Shown: positions 1 through 7,695, counted from the first letter of the stretch. The stretch is 14,852 nt of DNA from an uncultured Porphyromonas sp. (GCA_900546675.1 URDQ01000052.1:1-14852); one strand, 5' to 3'. Notes: generated from the sequence alone by a model not told the origin. Numbers and translations are program-made.

Positions 1-113
1 CTCGCTTTGACACAACGGACGCCCTCTCGCTAGATACTAGCCGTGCGTCCCTACAAAGGGTTACACGTCTCGTGCATCCTACACATCGTAACTCGTCTCG
101 CCACAAAAAGTCA

Positions 114-287
114 ATCCCCACGTAGGTATTTCCAAATCCCCACGTGGCTATTTTTCGTTCTCCACGTGGGGGCGAAACATTTCCTCCGAAGTTTCGTTTG
201 ATTCCTCCGAAGTTTCATTTCGTCTCCACGTAGAGAATTTTCATTTTCCACCTGAAAAATCAAAATTCTTCACGTGACTATGGCTCA
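114..287. repeat. 22-bp-period array of short palindromic units (left copy)
   Basis: Eight consecutive units start at 114, 136, 158, 180, 201, 222, 244 and 266, so the period is 22 bp with two 21-bp steps. Each unit has an 8-bp core at offset +4: CCACGTAG (118), CCACGTGG (140), CCACGTGG (162), CTCCGAAG (184), CTCCGAAG (205), CCACGTAG (226), CCACCTGA (248, degenerate) and TCACGTGA (270). The cores are preceded by pyrimidines and followed by A/T-rich linkers. The two CTCCGAAG units share TTCCTCCGAAGTTT (181-194 and 202-215). Unit 3 can form a nested hairpin in which TTTCG at 153-157 pairs with CGAAA at 173-177. The region has no convincing coding potential. A second copy lies at the right edge in inverted orientation. 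The family is not one I can name. Confidence 0.85.
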
Positions 288-299
288 TTTGAGCGAGAG

Positions 300-424
300 T
301 TCCAAAGGTTTTCTTCCCTTGGAAACTTTTCGTCCCTAGGGTGGGAGCGATTCGTCCCAACGCGGGTGGGCACCATCTCCCCCCGTAGGTTTGCGAGCAG
401 TACCTACTACTGGGTAGGGGTGCG
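300..424. repeat. Degenerate, hairpin-rich continuation of the left palindrome array
   Basis: Downstream of the clear units the sequence keeps short palindromes at roughly the same spacing. They are a stem of TTCCAAAGG (300-308) with CCCTTGGAA (316-324, one mismatch), CCCTAGGG at 334-341, CCCAACGC at 356, CCCCGTAG at 381-388, and CCTAC/GTAGG arms at 403-407 and 414-418. TTCGTCCC occurs at 329-336 and 351-358, exactly 22 bp apart. I read this as a decayed part of the same array running up to the methyltransferase promoter. The spacing is less regular (18, 22, 25 and 22 bp), so the assignment is tentative. Confidence 0.45.
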
Positions 425-449
425 GAGGTGATCCCTTGGCAAAGAGGTA

Positions 450-457
450 TAACTTTG
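450..457 (+). promoter_or_regulatory. Bacteroidota -7 element upstream of the methyltransferase-tetR unit
   Basis: TAACTTTG matches the TAnnTTTG -7 consensus of Bacteroidota housekeeping promoters exactly. It lies 45 bp before the ATG at 502, which predicts a start point near 463 and a leader of about 40 nt. The -33 element at the expected distance is weak (no TTTG or TTG there), so the promoter may need help or be weak. Confidence 0.5.
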
Positions 458-472
458 CGGTGTAATAGATCC

Positions 473-485
473 GTACAAGCTGTAC
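473..485. promoter_or_regulatory. Possible operator (GTACA-N3-TGTAC) for the TetR-family regulator
   Basis: A perfect 5-bp inverted repeat with a 3-bp spacer sits between the predicted transcription start (about 463) and the methyltransferase start codon. TetR-family proteins commonly bind short palindromes over or just after the promoter of their own unit, and this unit encodes one. The palindrome is short and could be chance. Confidence 0.3.
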
Positions 486-501
486 ACCCCCGCAGAAACT
501 G

Positions 502-1167
502 ATGGTTAAGGCTCAGCATAACGCATATATCAAGCAGATGCACCGCTACGATGCGCTCATGACGGGACGCTCCTGGTGGGGGCATCTCTTTATGAATGGG
601 CTCTGGCAGGTGAATCAGCTACAGATGGCGGCAGAGGTCTTGGCTATGATCCCCGATGACTTTGCGGGGCAGCTACTAGATGTGCCGGTGGGGACTGCGG
701 TCTTCACCTGCGACAAGTACAAGCAGCTTGCCAAGGCTCAGATCACTGCGCTGGACTACTCCGAGAAGATGCTCGAGATGGCTGCTCACCGCTTTGAGGT
801 GGAGGGGGTGACCAATGTATCGCTCGTGCAGGGCGATGTGGGGGCGATGCCCTTTGCCGATGGGGAGTTTGACTATCTGCTCACGATGAGTGGCTTACAA
901 GCTTTCCCCGACAAGGAGCGAGCCCTTCGTGAGATGCACCGTGTGCTAAAGCCTGGAGGGAGACTGTGTGGATGCTTTTACGTACGTGGGGAGCACCGCG
1001 TGGGCGACTGGATAGCTCGCCATATATTGGAGCGCAAGGGGTACTACTGCCCGCCACACTACACAGCGACAGAGGCGGTGGAGGTGATTCGGGAGCTCTT
1101 TGGGGAGCGTATCTCCGTACGTCAGTACCACGCCATGCTCATCTGCTCAGTAATCAAAGATAGGTAG
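502..1167 (+). CDS. Class I SAM-dependent methyltransferase
   Basis: This 221-residue cytoplasmic protein has the class I Rossmann methyltransferase layout (Methyltransf_11/UbiE-like). The SAM-binding motif I is LLDVPVGTAVF at residues 58-68, the acidic residue after strand beta2 is D85 in ALDYSEKML, the GD motif is GDVGAMPF at 111-118, and the post-motif loop is LKPGG at 149-153. Motif I has Pro62 where most relatives have the first Gly of GxGxG. The substrate cannot be read from the sequence; a small molecule or lipid is as likely as a quinone. The only possible ATG in this frame after the stop at 466-468 and before the conserved part is at 502. The gene is followed after 10 bp by a TetR-family gene, so the pair is probably one transcript and the regulator may control the enzyme. 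Confidence 0.85.
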   Translation: MVKAQHNAYIKQMHRYDALMTGRSWWGHLFMNGLWQVNQLQMAAEVLAMIPDDFAGQLLDVPVGTAVFTCDKYKQLAKAQITALDYSEKMLEMAAHRFEVEGVTNVSLVQGDVGAMPFADGEFDYLLTMSGLQAFPDKERALREMHRVLKPGGRLCGCFYVRGEHRVGDWIARHILERKGYYCPPHYTATEAVEVIRELFGERISVRQYHAMLICSVIKDR

Positions 1168-1177
1168 CAAACGAACT

Positions 1178-1798
1178 ATGAACAGTCCGACACTAGATAT
1201 ACAGCAGCGTATCGAGGAGGGCGCCTTGCGACTCTTCTCGCAGTATGGCTACATAGGTACCTCGATGCGTATGGTTGCCAAGGAGGCTTATGCCTCGCTG
1301 GGCAGTATATACTACTATTATGAGGACAAGGAGGCACTCTTTCGCTCGCTCGTAGAGCCTGCGATCAAGGGGCTAGAGGCATTCTACGCCTTACCGCCAG
1401 AGGATCAAGATATGGAGATGGATATGCTGGACCCCGCAGAGCGTAAGCGGAGGGGCTACTCGAAGGCGCCCTTCTACCAGTACATCATCGACCATGCGGA
1501 GGCTCTGCGACTGGTCTTCTTCGCCAGTGCGGGTTCCTATCTGGATCACTACGAGGCTCGGCTCAATCAGCTGAGCAACGAGGCGACCATCCGCTACTTC
1601 GAGCGGTATCGAGAGCTGCATCCCGAATGGAAAGCCGATGTCGATCCCGCCTTCGTCGCTATTTACTCAGCCTTTATCACGGCAACCATCAAAACTATAC
1701 TACAGCGGTCCGACACCAGTCCAGAGGAGCTGGCACGGTTCTGTCGGTGCCACGAGAAGTTTAGCTTCGGCGGTTGGCGAGAGCTCTTAGGGGTCTAG
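1178..1798 (+). CDS. TetR/AcrR-family transcriptional regulator
   Basis: This 206-residue protein carries an N-terminal TetR-type DNA-binding domain. Helix 1 lies around RIEEGALRLFSQYGY (residues 11-25), and the helix-turn-helix spans about residues 28-50, ending in the family-typical GSIYYYYEDKEALF. The remaining 150 residues are the variable ligand-binding and dimerisation domain, which gives no clue to the inducer. It lies 10 bp behind the methyltransferase and reads through no promoter of its own, so it is probably co-transcribed and may autoregulate the unit. Its TAG stop codon (1796-1798) lies inside the stem of the terminator. Confidence 0.88.
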   Translation: MNSPTLDIQQRIEEGALRLFSQYGYIGTSMRMVAKEAYASLGSIYYYYEDKEALFRSLVEPAIKGLEAFYALPPEDQDMEMDMLDPAERKRRGYSKAPFYQYIIDHAEALRLVFFASAGSYLDHYEARLNQLSNEATIRYFERYRELHPEWKADVDPAFVAIYSAFITATIKTILQRSDTSPEELARFCRCHEKFSFGGWRELLGV

Positions 1799-1825
1799 TG
1801 AAACAGTTCACTAGGCCCTTTTTTT
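1791..1825 (+). terminator. Rho-independent terminator overlapping the tetR stop codon
   Basis: A 12-bp stem (1791-1802 with 1807-1818, one G-U pair) closes on the 4-nt loop ACAG and is followed by seven Ts (1819-1825). The coding sequence ends within the left arm. It isolates the methyltransferase-tetR unit from the receptor gene downstream. Confidence 0.9.
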
Positions 1826-1890
1826 GAACACTTAGCGAAAGACGTTCAGTTTTCCCTCTCTTCCCAATAAGCAAATCAACCAACTAATCA

Positions 1891-4227
1891 ATGAGACGAT
1901 ACAGACTACTATTACTAATCACACTACTCTCCCTCAGTGCAGCAGTAGCTCAGGAGTACAACTACCATGGCAACGTACTAGATGACGCTACGGGCGAACC
2001 CCTCATCGGAGCCAATGTCTATGCCGAGCCAAAAGGGGCTGGAACCGTCACCGATGGCGAAGGTCGCTGGGTGCTCACCTCCAAGCAGCGGGTCAAGACA
2101 CTCGTCGTGAGCTACGTAGGCTACAAGAGCAAGCGCATCACATCACCACGGCAAGATGGCAAGTCGATCAGCGTGAGACTAGAGGTCGACGAGACGACGC
2201 TAAGCAGTGTCGTTGTCGTTGCCAAGCGACAGGAGCGTGCTCTGCGTGAGTCCGCTATGCCTATATCGGTCATCTCGATGCGACAGCTACAAGGCACCGC
2301 CTCCTCGATAGACGAGGTGCTGTCTCGCACTACTGGCGTGACGCTACGCAATACGGGCGGACTAGGGAGTGCCTCGCGCATCTCGCTACGTGGACTAGAG
2401 GGCAAGCGAATGGGCATCTACATTGACGAGACACCCTTTGGCGAGATGAGCGACTTCATCTCGATCAATGATATCCCGACCGATATGATCGAGCGGGTGG
2501 AGGTCTACAAGGGGATCGTACCCTACAAGTTTGGTGGCTCAGCTATGGGCGGAGCGGTGAATGTAGTGCTCAAGGAGTACCCTCCGAAGTACTTTGACGC
2601 TTCGTATGAGGTGGGATCGTACAATTCGCACATGCTCTCGACAGTCTTCAAGCGTACACTAGAGGATGCGGGCGTGCAGCTAGGCCTTGGCGGTACGCTC
2701 GCCTACTCGGACAACAACTATAAGATGGAGCTGCCCCACTACAAGGATCGGATCGTGAGGCGAGACCACGATCAGTTTCAGAAAGCGATCCTAGGCGGTA
2801 GCCTCAAGGCGACGAAGTGGTGGTTTGACGAGATCAAGCTAGAGTGCGCTGGGACCTACATTCGCAGGGAGATACAGGGCTTCGAGTGGGACGTGCGAGA
2901 AGCTTTTACCCTCTCCAAGGGATTGGCTATGGAGAGTACCTTCAAGCGTGCAGACTTCTTCCTTCCAGGGCTAGATCTAGACGCATCGGTCGGGGTGGTC
3001 TTCGGGCAGAATGGGCTGACGGACAAGGCCGCGCATCGCTACGACTGGGATGGCAAGGAGTACCCCGCGGGCTCCTCTTATGGAGGCGAGCTATCGAGCA
3101 TACCCACCGATGGGATCAATCGAACGATCAACCTGGTGGACAAGCTCAACCTGAACTATACGCTAGACCGCCATCAAGCTTTCAACCTCAACCTGTGCCA
3201 CACCTACGCTTATCGCAATCCGACGGACACGCTTATGGATCGAGCTTTGGGCTATAAGGCGAACTTCAAGAGCCGTATGAACAGCCTCACGGCGGGTGCG
3301 TCCTACGATCTCACACTCTTTGAGGATAAGCTCCAGAATGCGCTTACCGCAAAATACTACAACTACCGCTCTCGCTCTAAGGTCATCGGGACGATCAGTA
3401 TGGGCGACCTAAAGGATGTGATGACCGATCGACACTTCTTCGGCTGGAGCGAAGCTATCCGCTACCGCTTCACGCCAGACTTCCTGATCAAGGCTTCCTA
3501 TGCGGACGAGGTGCGCATACCTACGAGTGAGGAGCTACTAGGCAATGGTTACTCGATCAGTGCCTCAACGGACCTGCGTCCCGAGCATAGCCGTGGGGGC
3601 AACATTGGCTTAGTCTATCGCAACCTCTCGCCCACATCAAGACGGTTGATCGAGGCTGAGGTCAATGCTTTCGGCTCTTACATCACCGATATGATCCGCT
3701 TCATGCCGGGAATTATCCCCTCGATGAGTTGCTATCAGAACTTCGGGAGCATCCGCACGTGGGGCGTAGAGGGCGAGGTGAAGTGGGATGCCCTCCCCTG
3801 GCTCTACCTCTATGGCAATGCGACTTACCAAGACCTCAGAGACACGCGCCGACTGATCCCCTCGACGAATGTCGCTAACCCTACTTACCTCAAGCGTATG
3901 CCCAACATCCCCTACTTCCTAGCCAATGCAGGGCTAGAGCTGCACAAGGAGAATCTCTTCGGCGGTGAGGGCTACAACAGCCGTCTGATGCTCGACGCAT
4001 CCTATGTGCATCAGTACTACTACGACTTCGAGGTGAGCCAGTACCAAGAGCGCAAGATACCGACTGCACTGCGCCTAGACTTAGGACTAGAGCAGAGCCT
4101 GCGCAATAATCAGTGGACGATCACCTTCAAGGTCAAGAACCTGACCAACCAGCGTCAGATGTCGGAGCTAAACCGTCCGTTACCAGGCATTAACTTCTCG
4201 GTAAAGCTGCGATACCTCTTCAGATGA
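1891..4227 (+). CDS. TonB-dependent outer-membrane receptor (carboxypeptidase-regulatory-like N-terminus)
   Basis: This 778-residue protein has a signal peptide at residues 1-20 (LLLLITLLSLSAAVA, cleavage before Q21). Residues 24-97 form a carboxypeptidase-regulatory-like beta-sandwich (GEPLIGANVYAEP, TVTDGEGRW, VVSYVGYKSK). A TonB-box-like SSVVVVAKR follows around residues 105-113. The plug domain spans about 120-230, with SRTTGVTLRNTGG, RISLRGLEGKRMGIYID and ERVEVYKGIVPYKFGGSAMGGAVNV in short blocks. The rest is a beta-barrel ending in the typical FSVKLRYLFR. The protein would sit in the outer membrane and import a TonB-dependent ligand. The length is that of siderophore, haem or metal receptors, not of the about 1000-residue SusC glycan receptors. 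The adjacent XusB-like lipoprotein gene points to a siderophore. I see no clear TAnnTTTG promoter in the short upstream gap. Confidence 0.88.
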   Translation: MRRYRLLLLITLLSLSAAVAQEYNYHGNVLDDATGEPLIGANVYAEPKGAGTVTDGEGRWVLTSKQRVKTLVVSYVGYKSKRITSPRQDGKSISVRLEVDETTLSSVVVVAKRQERALRESAMPISVISMRQLQGTASSIDEVLSRTTGVTLRNTGGLGSASRISLRGLEGKRMGIYIDETPFGEMSDFISINDIPTDMIERVEVYKGIVPYKFGGSAMGGAVNVVLKEYPPKYFDASYEVGSYNSHMLSTVFKRTLEDAGVQLGLGGTLAYSDNNYKMELPHYKDRIVRRDHDQFQKAILGGSLKATKWWFDEIKLECAGTYIRREIQGFEWDVREAFTLSKGLAMESTFKRADFFLPGLDLDASVGVVFGQNGLTDKAAHRYDWDGKEYPAGSSYGGELSSIPTDGINRTINLVDKLNLNYTLDRHQAFNLNLCHTYAYRNPTDTLMDRALGYKANFKSRMNSLTAGASYDLTLFEDKLQNALTAKYYNYRSRSKVIGTISMGDLKDVMTDRHFFGWSEAIRYRFTPDFLIKASYADEVRIPTSEELLGNGYSISASTDLRPEHSRGGNIGLVYRNLSPTSRRLIEAEVNAFGSYITDMIRFMPGIIPSMSCYQNFGSIRTWGVEGEVKWDALPWLYLYGNATYQDLRDTRRLIPSTNVANPTYLKRMPNIPYFLANAGLELHKENLFGGEGYNSRLMLDASYVHQYYYDFEVSQYQERKIPTALRLDLGLEQSLRNNQWTITFKVKNLTNQRQMSELNRPLPGINFSVKLRYLFR

Positions 4228-4265
4228 CAACTATGTATTCACCAATTCAAATAACAGATTTCACT

Positions 4266-5519
4266 ATGAACAGATTCAACAAGCTAACCAACAGGCTCAC
4301 CCTTATCGCTGTCCTCCTACTAGGGCTAGCGCTCACCAGCTGTGACAAGGAGCCTAAGCCGACACCCCAGACGGGTAGTGAGCGGATTCTCTTCTCCACC
4401 TCCATAATGAATGCGGACGGAGCCTCAGGCAATGGTTACCTGCAGGCTATCGGCGCTATCGAGGCGAAGAAGTACGACAACAGCCGTGGTGTGCCAGTCG
4501 GGTTCGGCACGGAGCCTATCTACTGCGGAGATCATCTCTACGTCCTGCCCGACTATATGGGGATGGGCAAGGCTGAGCTCGTCTACTACACCGTAAGCAA
4601 AGAGTTGCAACTCACCAAGCGTGGCGCTATGGAGCTCCCAGGAGGGGCTGCTGCCTGCAATGTGGTCGAGGTTTCGCCTGAGAAGGCTTACATCAGCTTC
4701 CAAAACATCGGACAGGTCTGGGCGTTTAACCCCAAGACGATGACCAAGATGACCGTGATAGACCTCAACCAGTACAAGCACGATGACACCAATGTGATGC
4801 CAGGTGCTATGGCAGTACGCGATGGCAAGCTCTACGTAGGGCTCTGTCAGATGGACTCCAAGTGGATGCCACTACACAAGGAGGTCGAGCTGGCGCTCAT
4901 AGACATCGCTACGGACAAGGTGGAGAAGAAGATTTCCTCTACCACCTCAGGGCTCTCTGTCGCTACCCGTCCGATCGTAGCTAACTCGATCTTCCTCAAT
5001 GATAAGGGCGATCTGTACATACTCTGCATGGGGAGCTTTGGCTTCAACCCTGAGTTCCCTGGAGGTATCGTTCGCATCAAAAAGGGTGAGACCGAGATCG
5101 ACCCCTCATGGTCTATGAATCTCTCGGAGATCAACATAGAGATCAAGGGCGTCCTACCCCAGACGACCAAGCTCCCCGCCAACTACATTGGATCGATGCG
5201 CTACGTCTCTGGCTCTAAGGTGGTCGCCATCATGGGCATCTATGCGCTCGACCCCACGAGCAAGAACCCCTACACGGCTCTCTACTGTATTCCTACAGTC
5301 ATCGACCTAGAGCAGCGTACCATCCAGCAGATTGATGGTATCCCAGCGTCCAATCCTCACGCAGTAGCCCTCGGGCGGTACAACGATCGTATCATGATCG
5401 GCTCGGCAGGCAAGGAGCGTAGCGGATTTTACTCCTACGATCCTAAGACAGGTGCCGTCTCCGACGGACCCGTCCTGGAGGTGGAGGGCAATCCCGTTTC
5501 CTTCTATCAAATGAAGTAG
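4266..5519 (+). CDS. Surface lipoprotein, beta-propeller-like (DUF4374/XusB-like)
   Basis: With the start chosen here the protein has 417 residues and a classic lipoprotein signal: a basic n-region (NRFNKLTNR), a hydrophobic core, and the lipobox LTSC with Cys26 followed by DKEPKP. An in-frame ATG at 4224 overlaps the receptor stop as ATGA but would add 14 residues that spoil the signal, so 4266 is preferred. The mature part has blade-like repeats such as VWAFNPKTMTKMTVIDL and SYDPKTGAV, which suggest a beta-propeller. Its size, its place directly behind a TonB-dependent receptor, and its overall look resemble the DUF4374 lipoproteins, to which I believe Bacteroides XusB (xenosiderophore binding) belongs. 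It may capture the ligand at the cell surface for the receptor. No PepSY-type XusC partner follows. Confidence 0.65.
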   Translation: MNRFNKLTNRLTLIAVLLLGLALTSCDKEPKPTPQTGSERILFSTSIMNADGASGNGYLQAIGAIEAKKYDNSRGVPVGFGTEPIYCGDHLYVLPDYMGMGKAELVYYTVSKELQLTKRGAMELPGGAAACNVVEVSPEKAYISFQNIGQVWAFNPKTMTKMTVIDLNQYKHDDTNVMPGAMAVRDGKLYVGLCQMDSKWMPLHKEVELALIDIATDKVEKKISSTTSGLSVATRPIVANSIFLNDKGDLYILCMGSFGFNPEFPGGIVRIKKGETEIDPSWSMNLSEINIEIKGVLPQTTKLPANYIGSMRYVSGSKVVAIMGIYALDPTSKNPYTALYCIPTVIDLEQRTIQQIDGIPASNPHAVALGRYNDRIMIGSAGKERSGFYSYDPKTGAVSDGPVLEVEGNPVSFYQMK

Positions 5520-5540
5520 TTTAGAGTCCTATAGAATCCT

Positions 5541-5577
5541 AAAAAGGCGGGTCGCTGAGAGAGCGATCCGCCTTTTT
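5541..5577. terminator. Bidirectional terminator between the lipoprotein and cotransporter genes
   Basis: A 16-bp stem (5541-5556 with 5562-5577, one G-U pair) closes on loop GAGAG. It starts with five As and ends with five Ts, so it works as an intrinsic terminator on both strands. It serves the plus-strand receptor operon and the convergent cotransporter gene. Confidence 0.9.
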
Positions 5578-5644
5578 CTATGGCTTCGTATTTGAGTAGA
5601 AAGATTACTCAGGAGGTGCTTTACTTGCGAAGCAAAGGGCGCGC

Positions 5645-7462
5645 CTACCCCTTGGTGGCAGCCTGTACGACGTTGAGCACGTAGTCGCCCAGCTGCTCGT
5701 AGTAGCCGACGAGGTCCATATAGCTCACAGACTCGGGGTAGTCATACTTCTGCGTACGGACGTTGTCCATATTTTGAGCTTTCAGCAGGGTGCGCAGGTC
5801 GTTGAGCTGCTTCTCTAGCGTGTAGCTCTCACGTGCGTCCGCCTCCGAGAGCTTGTTGCGTCGCAGTAGCTCGGCCATCTTGAGCGCTGTCTCGGTGGCG
5901 ATCATATGGATCTGCAGGAGGTTGTTGCGCACCATCTCGGTGTAGCTCTTGCCGAGCTGGTGGTAGCGATTGATCTCACGCGCTATACCCACCGCAGCGT
6001 CGGCGACACTCTCTATCTCTGTCGCTACACGATAGTAGACAAGTATGTCGCTCTGTGACTCCCGGCCTAGCTCCGTGTGTGAGATCTTATTAAGGTAGTC
6101 GGCTATCTCGACCTCTACTGCGTCGGATATGTCTTCCTCCTGCTCACACTTGTTGTAAAGCTTCTTGAGCTCGACGGGATTGTCTGTCTTGAGCATACCC
6201 TCACAGTAAGACATCATCTGCGTGACTCGACTAGCGTACTCGGCTAGCTCTTGCTGTACTTGTAGCAGACCGATCTCACCAGTTGGTAGGATACCAGCAC
6301 GTATATAGCGTAGGTGTGTCTGCTCTGTATCACCCTTCTTAGCCTTCTTCATAGGGATAGCTCGCTGGCAGATCTTGACATAGACTGGTACGAACCAGAT
6401 CATGACGAAGGCATTCAGCACGTTGAAGGTGGTGTGGAAGAGCGCAAGTCCTACGGAGACGACCGCTGCTAGCGAACCGATCTGAGTTTGTAGTGCAGCT
6501 AGCGAGGGATCGGCTAGTGTCTCTGTCGAGGAGATGGCGCTCATACTAGCGGGATCGTAGATCTGGCTGAGGCGAGAGGTGTACTCGTAGAGCTCTCGTG
6601 GATCACCTACGCCCGTATTTATCAGCCAGTTGGCGATCATATTGGTAAAGGGGTAGAAGAAGATCAAGACGAGTAGCACACCGAAGACGTTGAACAGCAA
6701 GTGCGAGAACGCAGCCCGCTTAGCATTGACATTAGCTCCGAGGGCTGCTAGGTTGGCGGTGATGGTCGTTCCGATGTTTTCGCCCAAGATCATCGCCGTG
6801 GCGATCTCAAAGGGTATCCACCCTTTCGAACACATGATGAGTGTGATGGCGACCGTGGCACTGGAGGACTGCACCAGTAGCGTCATAAGGGTACCTATCA
6901 GGAGGAAGAGCAGGATAGAGGCAAAGCCCATATCGGTGTAGCCTCGGAGGAACTCAAGTGCCTCGGGATGGCTCTGGAGGTCTGGCATCGAGTCCTTGAG
7001 AAACTGCAATCCGAGGAAGAGGAGTGAGAAGCCTACGAGGAACTCACCCAGCGAGTTGAGCTGCTCCCGCTTGGTATAGATAAGCGGTATGGAGATGGCA
7101 AAGAGCGGTATAGCAAAGGTCGATATATCTATCTTAAAGCCGAAGAGGGTGATGACCCAAGCGGTGACGGTCGTACCAATATTGGCACCCATAATGACCG
7201 ATATAGCCTGTCCCAGCTCAAGTAGCCCTGCATTGACAAAGCTGACGACCATCAGTGTCGTAGCACTGGAGGACTGAACCAAAGCAGTCACGAAGACTCC
7301 CGTGAGTAACCCTAAGATGCGACGAGAGGTCATCGCTGCGAGGATCTGACGCATCCTATCGCCTGCAGCCTTTTGGATGCCTTCGCTCATGATCTTCATA
7401 CCGAAGAGGAAGAGCCCTAGCGATCCCAGCAAATAGATAAAGTCAAACAGAGTAAATGCCAT
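5645..7462 (-). CDS. Na/Pi cotransporter family protein with PhoU-like C-terminal domain
   Basis: This 605-residue inner-membrane protein has the duplicated core of the NptA/Na_Pi_cotrans family. Each half carries a QSSSAT motif (residues 63-68 and 198-203) followed by a G-A/E-N-I-G-T-T motif (92-98 and 227-233), embedded in hydrophobic segments up to about residue 365. A basic linker (IPMKKAKKGD) leads to a soluble helical region at about 400-600 that looks like the PhoU-like domain found fused to bacterial members. It probably couples sodium entry to phosphate uptake, although some bacterial homologues have been linked to export or to other anions. It stands alone, convergent with the lipoprotein gene and divergent from the nucleoside kinase gene. 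Confidence 0.88.
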   Translation of the reverse strand: MAFTLFDFIYLLGSLGLFLFGMKIMSEGIQKAAGDRMRQILAAMTSRRILGLLTGVFVTALVQSSSATTLMVVSFVNAGLLELGQAISVIMGANIGTTVTAWVITLFGFKIDISTFAIPLFAISIPLIYTKREQLNSLGEFLVGFSLLFLGLQFLKDSMPDLQSHPEALEFLRGYTDMGFASILLFLLIGTLMTLLVQSSSATVAITLIMCSKGWIPFEIATAMILGENIGTTITANLAALGANVNAKRAAFSHLLFNVFGVLLVLIFFYPFTNMIANWLINTGVGDPRELYEYTSRLSQIYDPASMSAISSTETLADPSLAALQTQIGSLAAVVSVGLALFHTTFNVLNAFVMIWFVPVYVKICQRAIPMKKAKKGDTEQTHLRYIRAGILPTGEIGLLQVQQELAEYASRVTQMMSYCEGMLKTDNPVELKKLYNKCEQEEDISDAVEVEIADYLNKISHTELGRESQSDILVYYRVATEIESVADAAVGIAREINRYHQLGKSYTEMVRNNLLQIHMIATETALKMAELLRRNKLSEADARESYTLEKQLNDLRTLLKAQNMDNVRTQKYDYPESVSYMDLVGYYEQLGDYVLNVVQAATKG

Positions 7463-7612
7463 GAGTATGTCGTTGTTTGTATATCATTACCGAGCAAAAG
7501 TTTCCTTAGACTGAACCAGCTCCTCAGACTCCGATCCGCACTTTCAGGACGATTAATGTGCGTTTGGGTCATCTTCTCGGCTGATTGTGGTCCTTTGGTG
7601 ATAGCTATTTCG

Positions 7613-7632
7613 TAACTTCGCTTGCAAAGGTA
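7613..7632. promoter_or_regulatory. Divergent promoter region with face-to-face -7 elements
   Basis: On the minus strand TACCTTTG (complement of 7625-7632) matches TAnnTTTG exactly and points to the cotransporter gene. Its -33 region is weak (TTAG, complement of 7653-7656). On the plus strand TAACTTCG at 7613-7620 is a one-mismatch -7 element pointing to the kinase gene, with TTTG at 7594-7597 a little closer than usual. The two elements face each other with 4 bp between them, so the two promoters could compete. The rest of the 233-bp gap shows nothing I can name. Confidence 0.4.
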
Positions 7633-7695
7633 ACGATTTTAGACTGCTTAGCCTAACAGACCTACCACAATTTGATAAAATAAGTACCAGCCCCT

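Noticed and set aside
3..122. Plus-strand frame open from the left edge to a TAG at 120-122, possible gene end
   Set aside because: About 39 codons rich in Ser, Arg and Thr with no recognisable motif. It runs into the repeat array, so it is most likely chance, though a gene ending here cannot be excluded without upstream sequence.
114..287. CRISPR array
   Set aside because: The period is 21-22 bp with only an 8-14 bp conserved core, the linkers are too short for spacers, and no cas gene is present.
241..585. Minus-strand open frame of 114 codons
   Set aside because: It overlaps the palindrome array and the start of the well-supported methyltransferase, and its translation has no family character.
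4224..4265. Upstream start of the lipoprotein overlapping the receptor stop as ATGA
   Set aside because: It adds 14 residues in front of a complete lipoprotein signal, so the start at 4266 is more likely, although translational coupling at 4224 remains possible.
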